Position numbers and translations under genes: made by a program. A DNA stretch of 64,000 bases, taken from the NCBI RefSeq assembly GCF_028330965.1, contig NZ_JAQMUB010000081.1, positions 124,001-188,000 of the forward strand, written 5' to 3'. Each line of letters opens with the position of its first letter. Position 1 is the stretch's first letter. The notes beneath the pieces are model-generated. The model saw only the letters and a list, made by a program, of their open reading frames with translations. It was not told the DNA's origin and did not search any database. This document shows, piece by piece, positions 56,007-64,000 of this stretch. The DNA comes from Oscillatoria sp. CS-180. Its GTDB lineage: Bacteria; Cyanobacteriota; Cyanobacteriia; Phormidesmidales; Phormidesmidaceae.

Positions 56007-59000
56007 ATGATCAGCGATCGCGTCCTATACGAACAGTCTCCAGCTCTACTCCAGACTATTGATGCCGAGGGTCGTATTGTTGCTGTCAGCGATCGCTGGC
56101 TGGCTCAACTGGGATATTCACGAAAGGCTGTGATCGGTCATCCCTGGCATATATTTTTGACGAAGGGCTGTCGGGCTCAATTAACTGATTATTCCATTGG
56201 CTATTGGCAAACCGGGTTGACACCTAGCGTCTTGGAATTTCAGACTCAACAGGGCATGGTTTTTACAGCTGAGTTTTCAGCCACGACAATTCAAGATGAG
56301 AGGGGGCAGCCCTATGGACTGGCAACGCTGACTAACCTTGCTGAGCGATCGCAGCTTCAGGACGCATTCCTCCATTCAGTCGAAGCAGCTCACCCATCTT
56401 CCCTGCGAACTTCTCAACAATTGCTATTGCAGCTTGTGTTCGACAATATGCCGCAGCGTGTCTTTTGGAAAGACCTTAAAGGTCGTTTTTTGGGCTGCAA
56501 TCCTCCCTTTGCTAAGGACATGGGCTATACCGATCCCGCTGACATTATTGGTAAGACAGACCATGAGCTACTAGCGCAGTATCCCGAATCCGTTCGGGCA
56601 TTTCGCCATCAGGACCAAGCTGTCATAGCCGCTGACCAATCCGTCTCTTACGAAGGACAATCACAGCACCATCATGATGGCAATTTACGCTGGCTTTCAG
56701 CCAACAAGCTGCCTCTCAAGAACACAAAAGGGGACATCATTGGCATCTTTGGCAGCTACGAAGACATTACTGATCGCGTGTCTACTCGGCAAGTCCTACA
56801 ACGCTATGCCCGCATGATAGAGGCTGCAACCGACGGCATCTGCCTTGTTGACCGCAATTATCGATATCAAATCATCAATAAAACCTATCGCGACTGGTAC
56901 GGTTATACCGGGCAGCCAATTCTAGGACAAACCATTGCTGAAGTATTAGGGCAAGACGACTTCAGAAATCGCTTGCAGCCTCTAATTGATCGCAGCCTCA
57001 ATGGCGAAATCATTCGCTATGAACAGTGGTTCGAATTTCCCCATCTCGGTAAACGGTTTCGCAGCATCACACAGACCCCATATCGAGAAGCATCGGGTGA
57101 GATCACGGGTATTGTCACCAGTATTCGTGATTTAACGGCCCTTAAGGAAAGTGAAACTCGTCAACAAGAACTTCTGAAAATCATTGAGTCAACACCTGAT
57201 TTCATCGGTACCGCTTCACCTGAGGGTGAGATTCATTACGTTAACCCGGCCTTTGTCAATCTGATGCCGTCAAAGTTGAAGGTGCCTCAACAAACACCCC
57301 GTATCCAAGAGCTTTCTCCTGTTTGGGCCTTTGAAAAGATTGCCGATGAGGCTATACCTCTAGCTCAAAAGCAAGGAACCTGGCAGGGAGAAACAGCGCT
57401 ATTGGGATCGAATGGCGTAGAAATCCCTGTGTTTCAAACCATCATTGTTCACCGCGATGAGCAAGGAGACATCAAGTTTTATTCGACCATTGCCCACGAT
57501 ATCCGTCCACAAAAAGCACTAGAACATGAGTTACGAAAACGCCTGCAATGTGAGCAGCTTCTTAGCCGGCTTTCAGCAAAGTTGGTTAATTTGAAACCTG
57601 ATGAACTGGTCAACGGTATTCATCAAGCTTTGCGCGAAGTGGCTGAAGCCATCGGGGCGGAACACGGCTGTATCTATTTGCTATCTAACAATCACCGGTC
57701 TCAAACAGTCTTCAGCCAGTGGCATACCGTATCATTCACCCCACACTTATCACACGACGAGAGTTGGACAACCGTCAACCTGTCTACTGAGTTTGTGGCG
57801 GCCTTAGATCAACGCCAAGTGATCACCTTAGAGGACAGCGCTGATTTATCCCCTGCGGCTATGAGCAATCCGCTTGTGGCAGACGTGAAAAATGGGCGAT
57901 CGGTGGCCTGGGTGCCTATGCATCACAGTCAGCAACTAATTGGCTACATCGAGTTTTGTGGACCTCATCCAAAATCTTGGTCAGCCCATGAAATTTCGTT
58001 GTTAAAGCTCATTGGAGATCTGTTCGCCAACGTCTATCAGCGACATCAGGCAGAAGATGCCCTGAGGCAGCAGGAGCACTATTTTCGCTTGCTGACTGAA
58101 TATGCCTCAGATATTGTCATGTTGCTGGATGAAAATGGACAACTTCAGTACATTACTCCTGCCGTCAATCAAGTCTTGGGTTATTCTCCTGAAGAATTGG
58201 AAAATACTTCCCTTTTTCAATTGATTGCAATTGAGGATATTGAGCAGGTTAGCCAAACGCTTCACGTTGCAGCCGCTCAACCCAGTGTTCGGCAACCCAT
58301 CGTTCAGTATCAAATTCGCCATCAAAACCAGCAGTGGCGATATTTCGAAGCAACGGTAACGAGTCTTCTACACGACCCCGTTGTGAAAGGCACTGTCATG
58401 AATTGCCGAGATGTGAGCGATCGCATTACCGCTGAAATTGCTCAACACCGCAGTGAGCAAACCTTTCAGGCAATCTTTGAGCAATCTGCTGTCAGCATGG
58501 CTCAGATCTCGCTCAGTGGCGCTTATCTGCGAGTCAATCCGGCATTTTGCCAACTTGTCGGCCATGAAGCAGATGAACTCATCGGAGAGCATTATGCGAA
58601 GGTCACTCACCCAGAAGATATCGCCGATGACGTCGCCTTAGGTTCACCGCTTACGGCTGATAGAACACTACCTGATCGGGGACATAAACGATTCATACGT
58701 TCCGATGGCTCCACACGCTACGTGCAAATGGTAGTTACCGTAGTGCAAGGCGCTGAAAACTATCCCGCTTTTTTCGCTGTTGTTTACAACGACGTCACTG
58801 AGCAAGTGCTGGCTCAAAACTCCCTCCGTAGCCTGGTCGAAGGCACAGCGTCTGTTGTAGGAGAAGATTTCTTCCCGGTTTTGGCTCGCCATCTTGCTGA
58901 AAGTCTGGCAGTCAAACACATCCTCATCAGCCAAGTCACGCCAAAGAACGAGTTGCTCCCCATCGTATTTTGGAGTCACGGTCAAATCCAGTCATTTCTG

Positions 59001-61571
59001 TCTTCTTGCCTATCAGATAGTCCTGGCAAACGCGCTTTGAGAGAGGGATTTTACTGCTGCCCGCAGAAGCTGCGGGAAACATTTCCCAACAATCAAGACT
59101 TAGTGGCGCTGAACGCTGAGAGCTACTTAGGCATTGCACTTTTAAGCTCAGATGGTCAGGTCATCGGTGAGATTTGCGTCATTCATGACCAGCCCATTCA
59201 AAACTTGGATAACGCGACGACTCTGCTACGAATCTTCGCCGCTAGGGCCAGTGCAGAGCTAGAGCGGCAGCGGTCAAATCAAGCCTTACAGGACAGGGAA
59301 GCTAAGTGGCGTAATATCTTGAACAATATGCCCGTCATGCTGAATGCGATCGATGATGATGGTTTCGTGACGCTGTGGAACAAAGAATGCGAGCGAGTGA
59401 CTGGTTACAGCGCTGACGACATTATTGGAAATCCAGATGCACTATCGCTGCTTTATCCCGATCCTGAATATCGGCAAAGGCTGCAATCAGTCTTGAAAGG
59501 AAAGAACAGCAACTATCGAAATGTAGAGTGGGCGACCACTTGTCAGGACAATCGTCAGCGCATCATTGCTTGGTCTAATCTTTCAGGATTATTCCCCATT
59601 CCTAATTTAGGCTCCTGGGGTATCGGTGTCGATGTCACTGAGCGTCAGCTAGCGGAGGATGCTCTGCGAAAAAGCGAAGCTCGGTTTCGTCGCTTAGCTA
59701 GCAACATGCCAGGCATCATTTATCGCTATCACCGCGAGTCCAGTGGTCGCACCTATTTCAGCTATTTGAGTGCAGCCTGCCGAGAGATTCTGGAAGTAGA
59801 CCCCGAAGCGGGCATCCAGAACCATAAACTTATTTGGAATCTCATTCATCCTGATGATCAGCGGCGGATGCTGTCTGCGCTGAGGACTTCGCAGAGCCGA
59901 CTCACGCCGATATCAGAAGACTGTCGCATTGTGACACCTTCAGGGGCCGTGAAATGGCTCAAAACTCTAGCTCGTCCGGTTCGAGAACCCAATGGCAGTT
60001 ATCTTTGGGACGGCGTTGTTATTGAAATTACTGAGCAGAAAGAAACGCAACAGGCTCTACAAAAAAGCGAGGCTCTGAACCGCGCCATCTTAAAAGCCTT
60101 ACCCGACCTAATTCTCCGGATGACACAAGATGGGATTTGCTTAGCAGCTCAGTATCCCGAAACCTTTCCTGTGCTCAAACCCGACAATAAATCAATTGGC
60201 CAAAATATTCGCGATACCCTTCCAATTGATCTTGCCGAACAGCGATTACTCAGTACCCAGCGGGCTTTGATCATGCAGGAAACGCAAATTAGCGAGTACG
60301 AGGTGCATCAGGATGGTATAACCCGATGGGAAGAAACTCGCATCGTGCCCTTAAATGAGACTGAAGTGTTGGTCATCGTCCGTGACATCGATGAACGCCG
60401 CCGAGCTGAAAATGAGGTGCGGCGATTGAACACCGTTCTGGAGTTGCAGAATCAGCAGCTCGAAGCCTTAGTTGAACTCCGTACCGCAGAGCTGATGACC
60501 TTTATGGATTCTTTGCCCGATTTAATTTATGTGGTCGATCGCGCTACCCACACCATGAGGTTTGGCAATGATAAAGCGGTCCAGCTGTCCAGCGAAAGCA
60601 CCCGTCAAAATTATCAGGGCAAAACGCTATTCGAATGCTTTCCATCTGATCGAGCTACAGCCTATGATGCTCAAAATCAGGAGGTCTTCAAAACAGGTCA
60701 GGTACTCCATATTGAAGACACCATCGAAACACACTCTGAAACAATTCACCTCGACACTTACAAAATTCCGCTTAAAAATCGCGACGGCGAAGCTTACGCC
60801 CTGATCAATTCTTCCCGTGATGTTACGGAGTTGATTAAGGCAAGACAAGTTCTAGAAGCCCAGGCCAAGCAGTTGGCCATAGTCAACCACGAACTGCAAT
60901 CCTTTTCCTATTCTGTCTCCCATGACCTGCGAGCACCTTTGCGACACATCAACGGGTTTATTGCGGCGTTAAAGCGGCAATTAGCCGGGTCTACAGCTTT
61001 GTCTGATCCGAAGGTCGTGCATTATTTAGAGGTGATCGAGAGCAGCAGCCATAAGATGGGGCGGCTAATTGACGGCTTGCTGGTGCTATCGAGGGTCGGA
61101 CGACGAGAACTGACCTTACAACCTGTCGCGCTAGACCCCTTGGTCAACCATGCGATCGCCCTACTAGAAGACAGTCCCGAGAATAACCCTGACCGTCTTC
61201 AAATTACCGTTGCACCACTACCCACCGTTCATGGGGACGTTGCCTTACTACAACAGGTTTTCACCAACTTGATTAGCAACGCAGTCAAATTTAGCCGCGA
61301 TCGCACTCCTGCCAAAATTCACATTGGACAAAGAAGTACGGATCATGCATTTTTCGTCAGAGACAACGGCGTCGGCTTTGATATGACCTATGCAGACCAG
61401 CTCTTTAGTCCGTTCCAGCGGCTACATCGGCAAGATGCATTTCAAGGGACAGGGATTGGATTAGCCATTGTCAGCCGTATTATTCACCGCCATGAGGGTT
61501 CAATTTGGGCTGAAAGTAGCGTCAATCAAGGAGCGACTTTTTTCTTTACCTTGCCTCAGGTAGAGGGTTAG
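56007..61571 (+). CDS. very large multi-PAS/GAF sensor histidine kinase
   Basis: 1854 aa with no membrane segment, so a cytoplasmic sensor. By sequence I count about ten PAS-like domains, starting near LLQTIDAEGRIVAVSDRWL, VFDNMPQRVFWKD, MIEAATDGICLVD, IIESTPDFIGT, LLTEYASDIVMLLDENG, IFEQSAVSMAQ, ILNNMPVMLNAID, LASNMPGIIYRY, ILKALPDLILRM and FMDSLPDLIYVVD. Two GAF domains lie between the fourth/fifth and sixth/seventh PAS. The HisKA domain has phospho-His1639 in SYSVSHDLRAPLRH, and the ATPase has QVFTNLISNAVKFS, VRDNGVGFD and GTGIGLAIV. The C-terminal module is like that of cyanobacterial phytochromes. I use ATG 56007; GTG 55944 would add 21 residues. No response regulator gene follows it. 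Confidence 0.92.
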   Translation: MISDRVLYEQSPALLQTIDAEGRIVAVSDRWLAQLGYSRKAVIGHPWHIFLTKGCRAQLTDYSIGYWQTGLTPSVLEFQTQQGMVFTAEFSATTIQDERGQPYGLATLTNLAERSQLQDAFLHSVEAAHPSSLRTSQQLLLQLVFDNMPQRVFWKDLKGRFLGCNPPFAKDMGYTDPADIIGKTDHELLAQYPESVRAFRHQDQAVIAADQSVSYEGQSQHHHDGNLRWLSANKLPLKNTKGDIIGIFGSYEDITDRVSTRQVLQRYARMIEAATDGICLVDRNYRYQIINKTYRDWYGYTGQPILGQTIAEVLGQDDFRNRLQPLIDRSLNGEIIRYEQWFEFPHLGKRFRSITQTPYREASGEITGIVTSIRDLTALKESETRQQELLKIIESTPDFIGTASPEGEIHYVNPAFVNLMPSKLKVPQQTPRIQELSPVWAFEKIADEAIPLAQKQGTWQGETALLGSNGVEIPVFQTIIVHRDEQGDIKFYSTIAHDIRPQKALEHELRKRLQCEQLLSRLSAKLVNLKPDELVNGIHQALREVAEAIGAEHGCIYLLSNNHRSQTVFSQWHTVSFTPHLSHDESWTTVNLSTEFVAALDQRQVITLEDSADLSPAAMSNPLVADVKNGRSVAWVPMHHSQQLIGYIEFCGPHPKSWSAHEISLLKLIGDLFANVYQRHQAEDALRQQEHYFRLLTEYASDIVMLLDENGQLQYITPAVNQVLGYSPEELENTSLFQLIAIEDIEQVSQTLHVAAAQPSVRQPIVQYQIRHQNQQWRYFEATVTSLLHDPVVKGTVMNCRDVSDRITAEIAQHRSEQTFQAIFEQSAVSMAQISLSGAYLRVNPAFCQLVGHEADELIGEHYAKVTHPEDIADDVALGSPLTADRTLPDRGHKRFIRSDGSTRYVQMVVTVVQGAENYPAFFAVVYNDVTEQVLAQNSLRSLVEGTASVVGEDFFPVLARHLAESLAVKHILISQVTPKNELLPIVFWSHGQIQSFLSSCLSDSPGKRALREGFYCCPQKLRETFPNNQDLVALNAESYLGIALLSSDGQVIGEICVIHDQPIQNLDNATTLLRIFAARASAELERQRSNQALQDREAKWRNILNNMPVMLNAIDDDGFVTLWNKECERVTGYSADDIIGNPDALSLLYPDPEYRQRLQSVLKGKNSNYRNVEWATTCQDNRQRIIAWSNLSGLFPIPNLGSWGIGVDVTERQLAEDALRKSEARFRRLASNMPGIIYRYHRESSGRTYFSYLSAACREILEVDPEAGIQNHKLIWNLIHPDDQRRMLSALRTSQSRLTPISEDCRIVTPSGAVKWLKTLARPVREPNGSYLWDGVVIEITEQKETQQALQKSEALNRAILKALPDLILRMTQDGICLAAQYPETFPVLKPDNKSIGQNIRDTLPIDLAEQRLLSTQRALIMQETQISEYEVHQDGITRWEETRIVPLNETEVLVIVRDIDERRRAENEVRRLNTVLELQNQQLEALVELRTAELMTFMDSLPDLIYVVDRATHTMRFGNDKAVQLSSESTRQNYQGKTLFECFPSDRATAYDAQNQEVFKTGQVLHIEDTIETHSETIHLDTYKIPLKNRDGEAYALINSSRDVTELIKARQVLEAQAKQLAIVNHELQSFSYSVSHDLRAPLRHINGFIAALKRQLAGSTALSDPKVVHYLEVIESSSHKMGRLIDGLLVLSRVGRRELTLQPVALDPLVNHAIALLEDSPENNPDRLQITVAPLPTVHGDVALLQQVFTNLISNAVKFSRDRTPAKIHIGQRSTDHAFFVRDNGVGFDMTYADQLFSPFQRLHRQDAFQGTGIGLAIVSRIIHRHEGSIWAESSVNQGATFFFTLPQVEG

Positions 61572-61681
61572 GGGCTGTCAATTTTGAAATTGTGAGTGGG
61601 TTATCCCTGCAAGTGTCGCGACAAACATACGCTGCTCTGATCTCTGGAGTGAACTCTACATGCCCAACAGAACAGGCCGCT

Positions 61682-62977
61682 CTAGCCAAACGTTTCATTC
61701 GACAAAGGCTCTAAATCAAACAGGGTGTGTAGCGTATGCATGGCCTGTTTGCGAGTTTCAATGTCTCGTTGAGCGCGCAATTGAACCATGGGATCATGCA
61801 AGATTTTGTTGACGATGCCTCGCGTAAGTGCTTCAATCACTTCCCGCTGTTTCTTGCTGCCAAATTCCTCCCCTAATCGAGAAAAGGCTTTCTCTAGTTC
61901 CTGTTCTCGAATCGTTTCTACTTTGCTGCGAAGACTGCTAATGGTGAAAACCGTGTCGAGCGATCGCCACCAATCCATAAACGTTTCAAGTTCTTCTTCG
62001 AGCAATCCTTCCGCTTCCATCGCCATACGGCGACGGCTCTCTTGATTTTGAGCCACAACAGCCTTCAGATCGTCCACGTTGAAAGCATGGACATTTTCTA
62101 AGTCATTCACATCCGTGTTCACGTTGCGAGGCACTGAGATATCGAACAGCATGAGCTTTTGATGAGGCATCAAAGCCGCCTCTAGCCTGGCCTTATCTAA
62201 GATAGGTTCAGTCGAAGACGTACAGGTGAACACAACATCTGACGCACAAACGGTCTCAATCATGATGTCGAGGGTCCCGGTTTGAATGCCTGCACCATTG
62301 AACTGTGCGGCTAAATCATCCGCTCGGCTGATAGAACGATTGAGAATCGTGATTTGGCAAGAATCCTTAGACAGCAAGTGCTGCACTAAAAGGCGAGCCA
62401 TTTTACCGGCTCCCAAAATACTGATGCGGCAGGCTTCTAAGTTAGGCTGCTTGAGCTTAGCTAATTCTGCCGCTGCCGAACTGATAGAGACTGCTCCGGT
62501 TCCAATACTGGTTTCGGTCCGTACGCGCTTACCCACAGTAATGGCCTGCTTGAGTAAACGGTTCAAAATGCGGCCTACACCTTTATGCTGCTGCCCAAGT
62601 TTGTGAGCATGTTTGACCTGAGACAAGATTTGACCTTCGCCTAAGACCAAACTGTCTAGCCCCGCTGCCACTCGAAATAAATGCATTACAGCGTCTTGAT
62701 GCAGCAGGATAAACAAATGCTCTCGTAAGGCAGCGAGGGGCACTTTGCCGTAGTCTGACAGAAACTGAATGACCTCTCGTACACCCTGATCGGCCTTCTC
62801 CGTCACGATATGGATCTCTAGGCGATTACAGGTGCTTAGGATGGAGACTTCATCGATGTGCGGATAACTGAGGAGTTGAGCGATCGCCTCTGCAGCTTGT
62901 GGGGTAGGAATACTCAGTTTTTCCCGAACGTCAACGGGTGCAGTTTTGTGGCTCAGACCCACTACAGCAATGTTCAT
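61682..62977 (-). CDS. hemA: glutamyl-tRNA reductase
   Basis: First enzyme of the C5 tetrapyrrole pathway, giving glutamate-1-semialdehyde for chlorophyll, heme and bilins. The catalytic Cys is in [11 protein letters not shown] (about residue 50), with [20 protein letters not shown], the NADPH motif [15 protein letters not shown], and a helical C-terminal dimer domain. 431 aa, ATG start. It lies downstream of glpX on the same strand, an arrangement known in cyanobacteria. Confidence 0.97.
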   Translation of the reverse strand: MNIAVVGLSHKTAPVDVREKLSIPTPQAAEAIAQLLSYPHIDEVSILSTCNRLEIHIVTEKADQGVREVIQFLSDYGKVPLAALREHLFILLHQDAVMHLFRVAAGLDSLVLGEGQILSQVKHAHKLGQQHKGVGRILNRLLKQAITVGKRVRTETSIGTGAVSISSAAAELAKLKQPNLEACRISILGAGKMARLLVQHLLSKDSCQITILNRSISRADDLAAQFNGAGIQTGTLDIMIETVCASDVVFTCTSSTEPILDKARLEAALMPHQKLMLFDISVPRNVNTDVNDLENVHAFNVDDLKAVVAQNQESRRRMAMEAEGLLEEELETFMDWWRSLDTVFTISSLRSKVETIREQELEKAFSRLGEEFGSKKQREVIEALTRGIVNKILHDPMVQLRAQRDIETRKQAMHTLHTLFDLEPLSNETFG

Positions 62978-63487
62978 GCATCCTCCTAACGAAATAATTT
63001 TGTTATCGACTTGATAAAAAGCAACTCACACAGACTTTCTATTGTGCCTGTTTTGCTCTCAAAGGGAGAGCATCCTTATCCAGTTTGGTTTCATGATCTG
63101 CCAATTCTCCTGAGCTGGAGAAAAGACTATAGATAGCGGGGGTATCAAACGCAGAGTCATAGAAAATCAGCACAGTCGGTACATCGAGAACTGGGTAAGC
63201 CTCGAAAAATTAAAGACCTGACAAAAAGATGTGAGGCAGTGAAGCTTGTTATTTCATTACCAGCATTTCTGAAAGTAAAGAACAACGCTAGTTGACTCAA
63301 GGAAACTCAACAAAAGTCTATTAAATTCAAGCTTTAAGACGCAATTGGCTCTCTATTTGCTTCCATAAAGAATCAGAGACACGACGAATCGCATCTCTGA
63401 TTCACAACATTAGGTTATGCCTTTCAAGCACCCACGATGGGCGCTTCATCTAGAAGAACAGTGGCTCACCTAGCACAATGTTCAAGC
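62978..63487. other. intergenic region glpX - hemA
   Basis: A 510-base gap before hemA. AATCAGAGA (63371-63379) and TCTCTGATT (63394-63402) make a 9-bp hairpin that could end the glpX transcript, although it has no T-run. The hemA promoter must be in the rest; nothing else is recognised. Confidence 0.5.
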
Positions 63488-64000
63488 TTACTTGAGCTGA
63501 AGCGCTTTGGGCTTTTCGGGCATATGAATAGTGTCCACAAAACGAGCCGTTTTGGATTGGCTGGAAATAACCAAGCTCTGCGTACGAGCACCGCCGCTGA
63601 AGAAACGAACACCCTCCATCAGCGTTCCTGAGGTGATACCACAGGCTGCGAATAGCACAGTCTCACCGGAGGCTAGTTCCTCTGCTTCATAGACCTTATC
63701 AGGATCTTCAATGCCCATTTCCTTCAGGCGAGCAACGTTAGACTCTTTGCTTTCACCGATGAGTCCTGTTTTAACAACGGCAGGATCATAAATGAGCTGT
63801 CCTTGGAAATGTCCGCCTAAGCAGCGCATTGCAGCAGCTGAAATAACGCCTTCAGGAGCTGCACCAATTCCCATCAAAGCGTGAGTATTAGTTCCTACAA
63901 AGCCACAAGAGATAGCCGCAGAGACATCACCATCACTAATCAGGCGAACTCGTGCCCCTGCATCCCGAATTTCATTGATGAGGTCAGTGTGGCGATCGCG
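63488..64000 (-). CDS. glpX: class II fructose-1,6-/sedoheptulose-1,7-bisphosphatase (5' end outside window)
   Basis: The frame is open to the right window edge, so the N-terminal half of this about 345-aa protein is missing. The 170 residues seen contain [75 protein letters not shown] and the end [10 protein letters not shown], typical of the cyanobacterial GlpX-type bifunctional phosphatase of the Calvin cycle, whose active site lies partly in the missing half. The gene continues upstream of position 64000. Confidence 0.95.
   Translation of the reverse strand, partial: RDRHTDLINEIRDAGARVRLISDGDVSAAISCGFVGTNTHALMGIGAAPEGVISAAAMRCLGGHFQGQLIYDPAVVKTGLIGESKESNVARLKEMGIEDPDKVYEAEELASGETVLFAACGITSGTLMEGVRFFSGGARTQSLVISSQSKTARFVDTIHMPEKPKALQLK

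Overview
The window is cyanobacterial chromosome. It encodes phytoene desaturase and phytoene synthase (crtP-crtB), NDH-1 subunit H, a DUF760 protein, glutamyl-tRNA reductase next to a class II FBPase/SBPase, GlcF, a [2Fe-2S] ferredoxin and heme A/O synthases for a cytochrome oxidase. The palindrome GCGATCGC (HIP1) is scattered throughout. Genus cannot be fixed from this sequence alone.

Layout. 0-9 kb: end of a membrane zinc-ribbon protein, ctaA-ctaB, a cytoplasmic alpha-amylase, a CIA30-domain protein, a DM13 lipoprotein and a WecA-type phosphotransferase. 8.7-21.8 kb: dense housekeeping genes (glyA, crtP-crtB, a VanX-like dipeptidase, an RsbU/RsbW-type signalling pair, rsmH, ndhH, a pterin dehydratase, DUF2470, ferredoxin, DUF760, mutY). 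22-37 kb: SGNH hydrolase, BASS-type transporter, DUF421 protein, a transposase remnant, a WcaI-like glycosyltransferase, NDH-2, DoxX, methylmalonate-semialdehyde dehydrogenase, a nitrilase, a small unknown gene with a highly structured leader, an FMN reductase, a queuosine-precursor transporter, minD-minE, a ferredoxin-like gene, a response regulator and tRNA-Thr(UGU).

37.5-48.5 kb is the accessory part. It has a truncated hsdM, an AbrB-type antitoxin with a broken PIN toxin, a large two-partner-secretion exoprotein, CIRCE-controlled groES-groEL, a frameshifted toxin-like gene with a DUF2283 partner, a secreted GH9 cellulase and two unknown small genes. 48.5-64 kb: LD-carboxypeptidase, a winged-helix-like unknown, a GNAT acetyltransferase, a SNF2 helicase, glcF, a very large PAS/GAF histidine kinase, hemA and the 3' part of glpX.

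The intergenic space carries at least three dispersed repeat families (called A, B and C here). One of them is a ~100-bp element present twice in opposite orientation, 10.7 kb apart. The most interesting non-coding signal is at 32269-32385: four stems, each with complementary arms, fold into a four-way junction, and two of the terminal loops share the same GGGGA core. I did not recognise a wholly new multi-gene system. The best candidates for follow-up are this RNA, the repeat families and the decayed restriction/toxin island.
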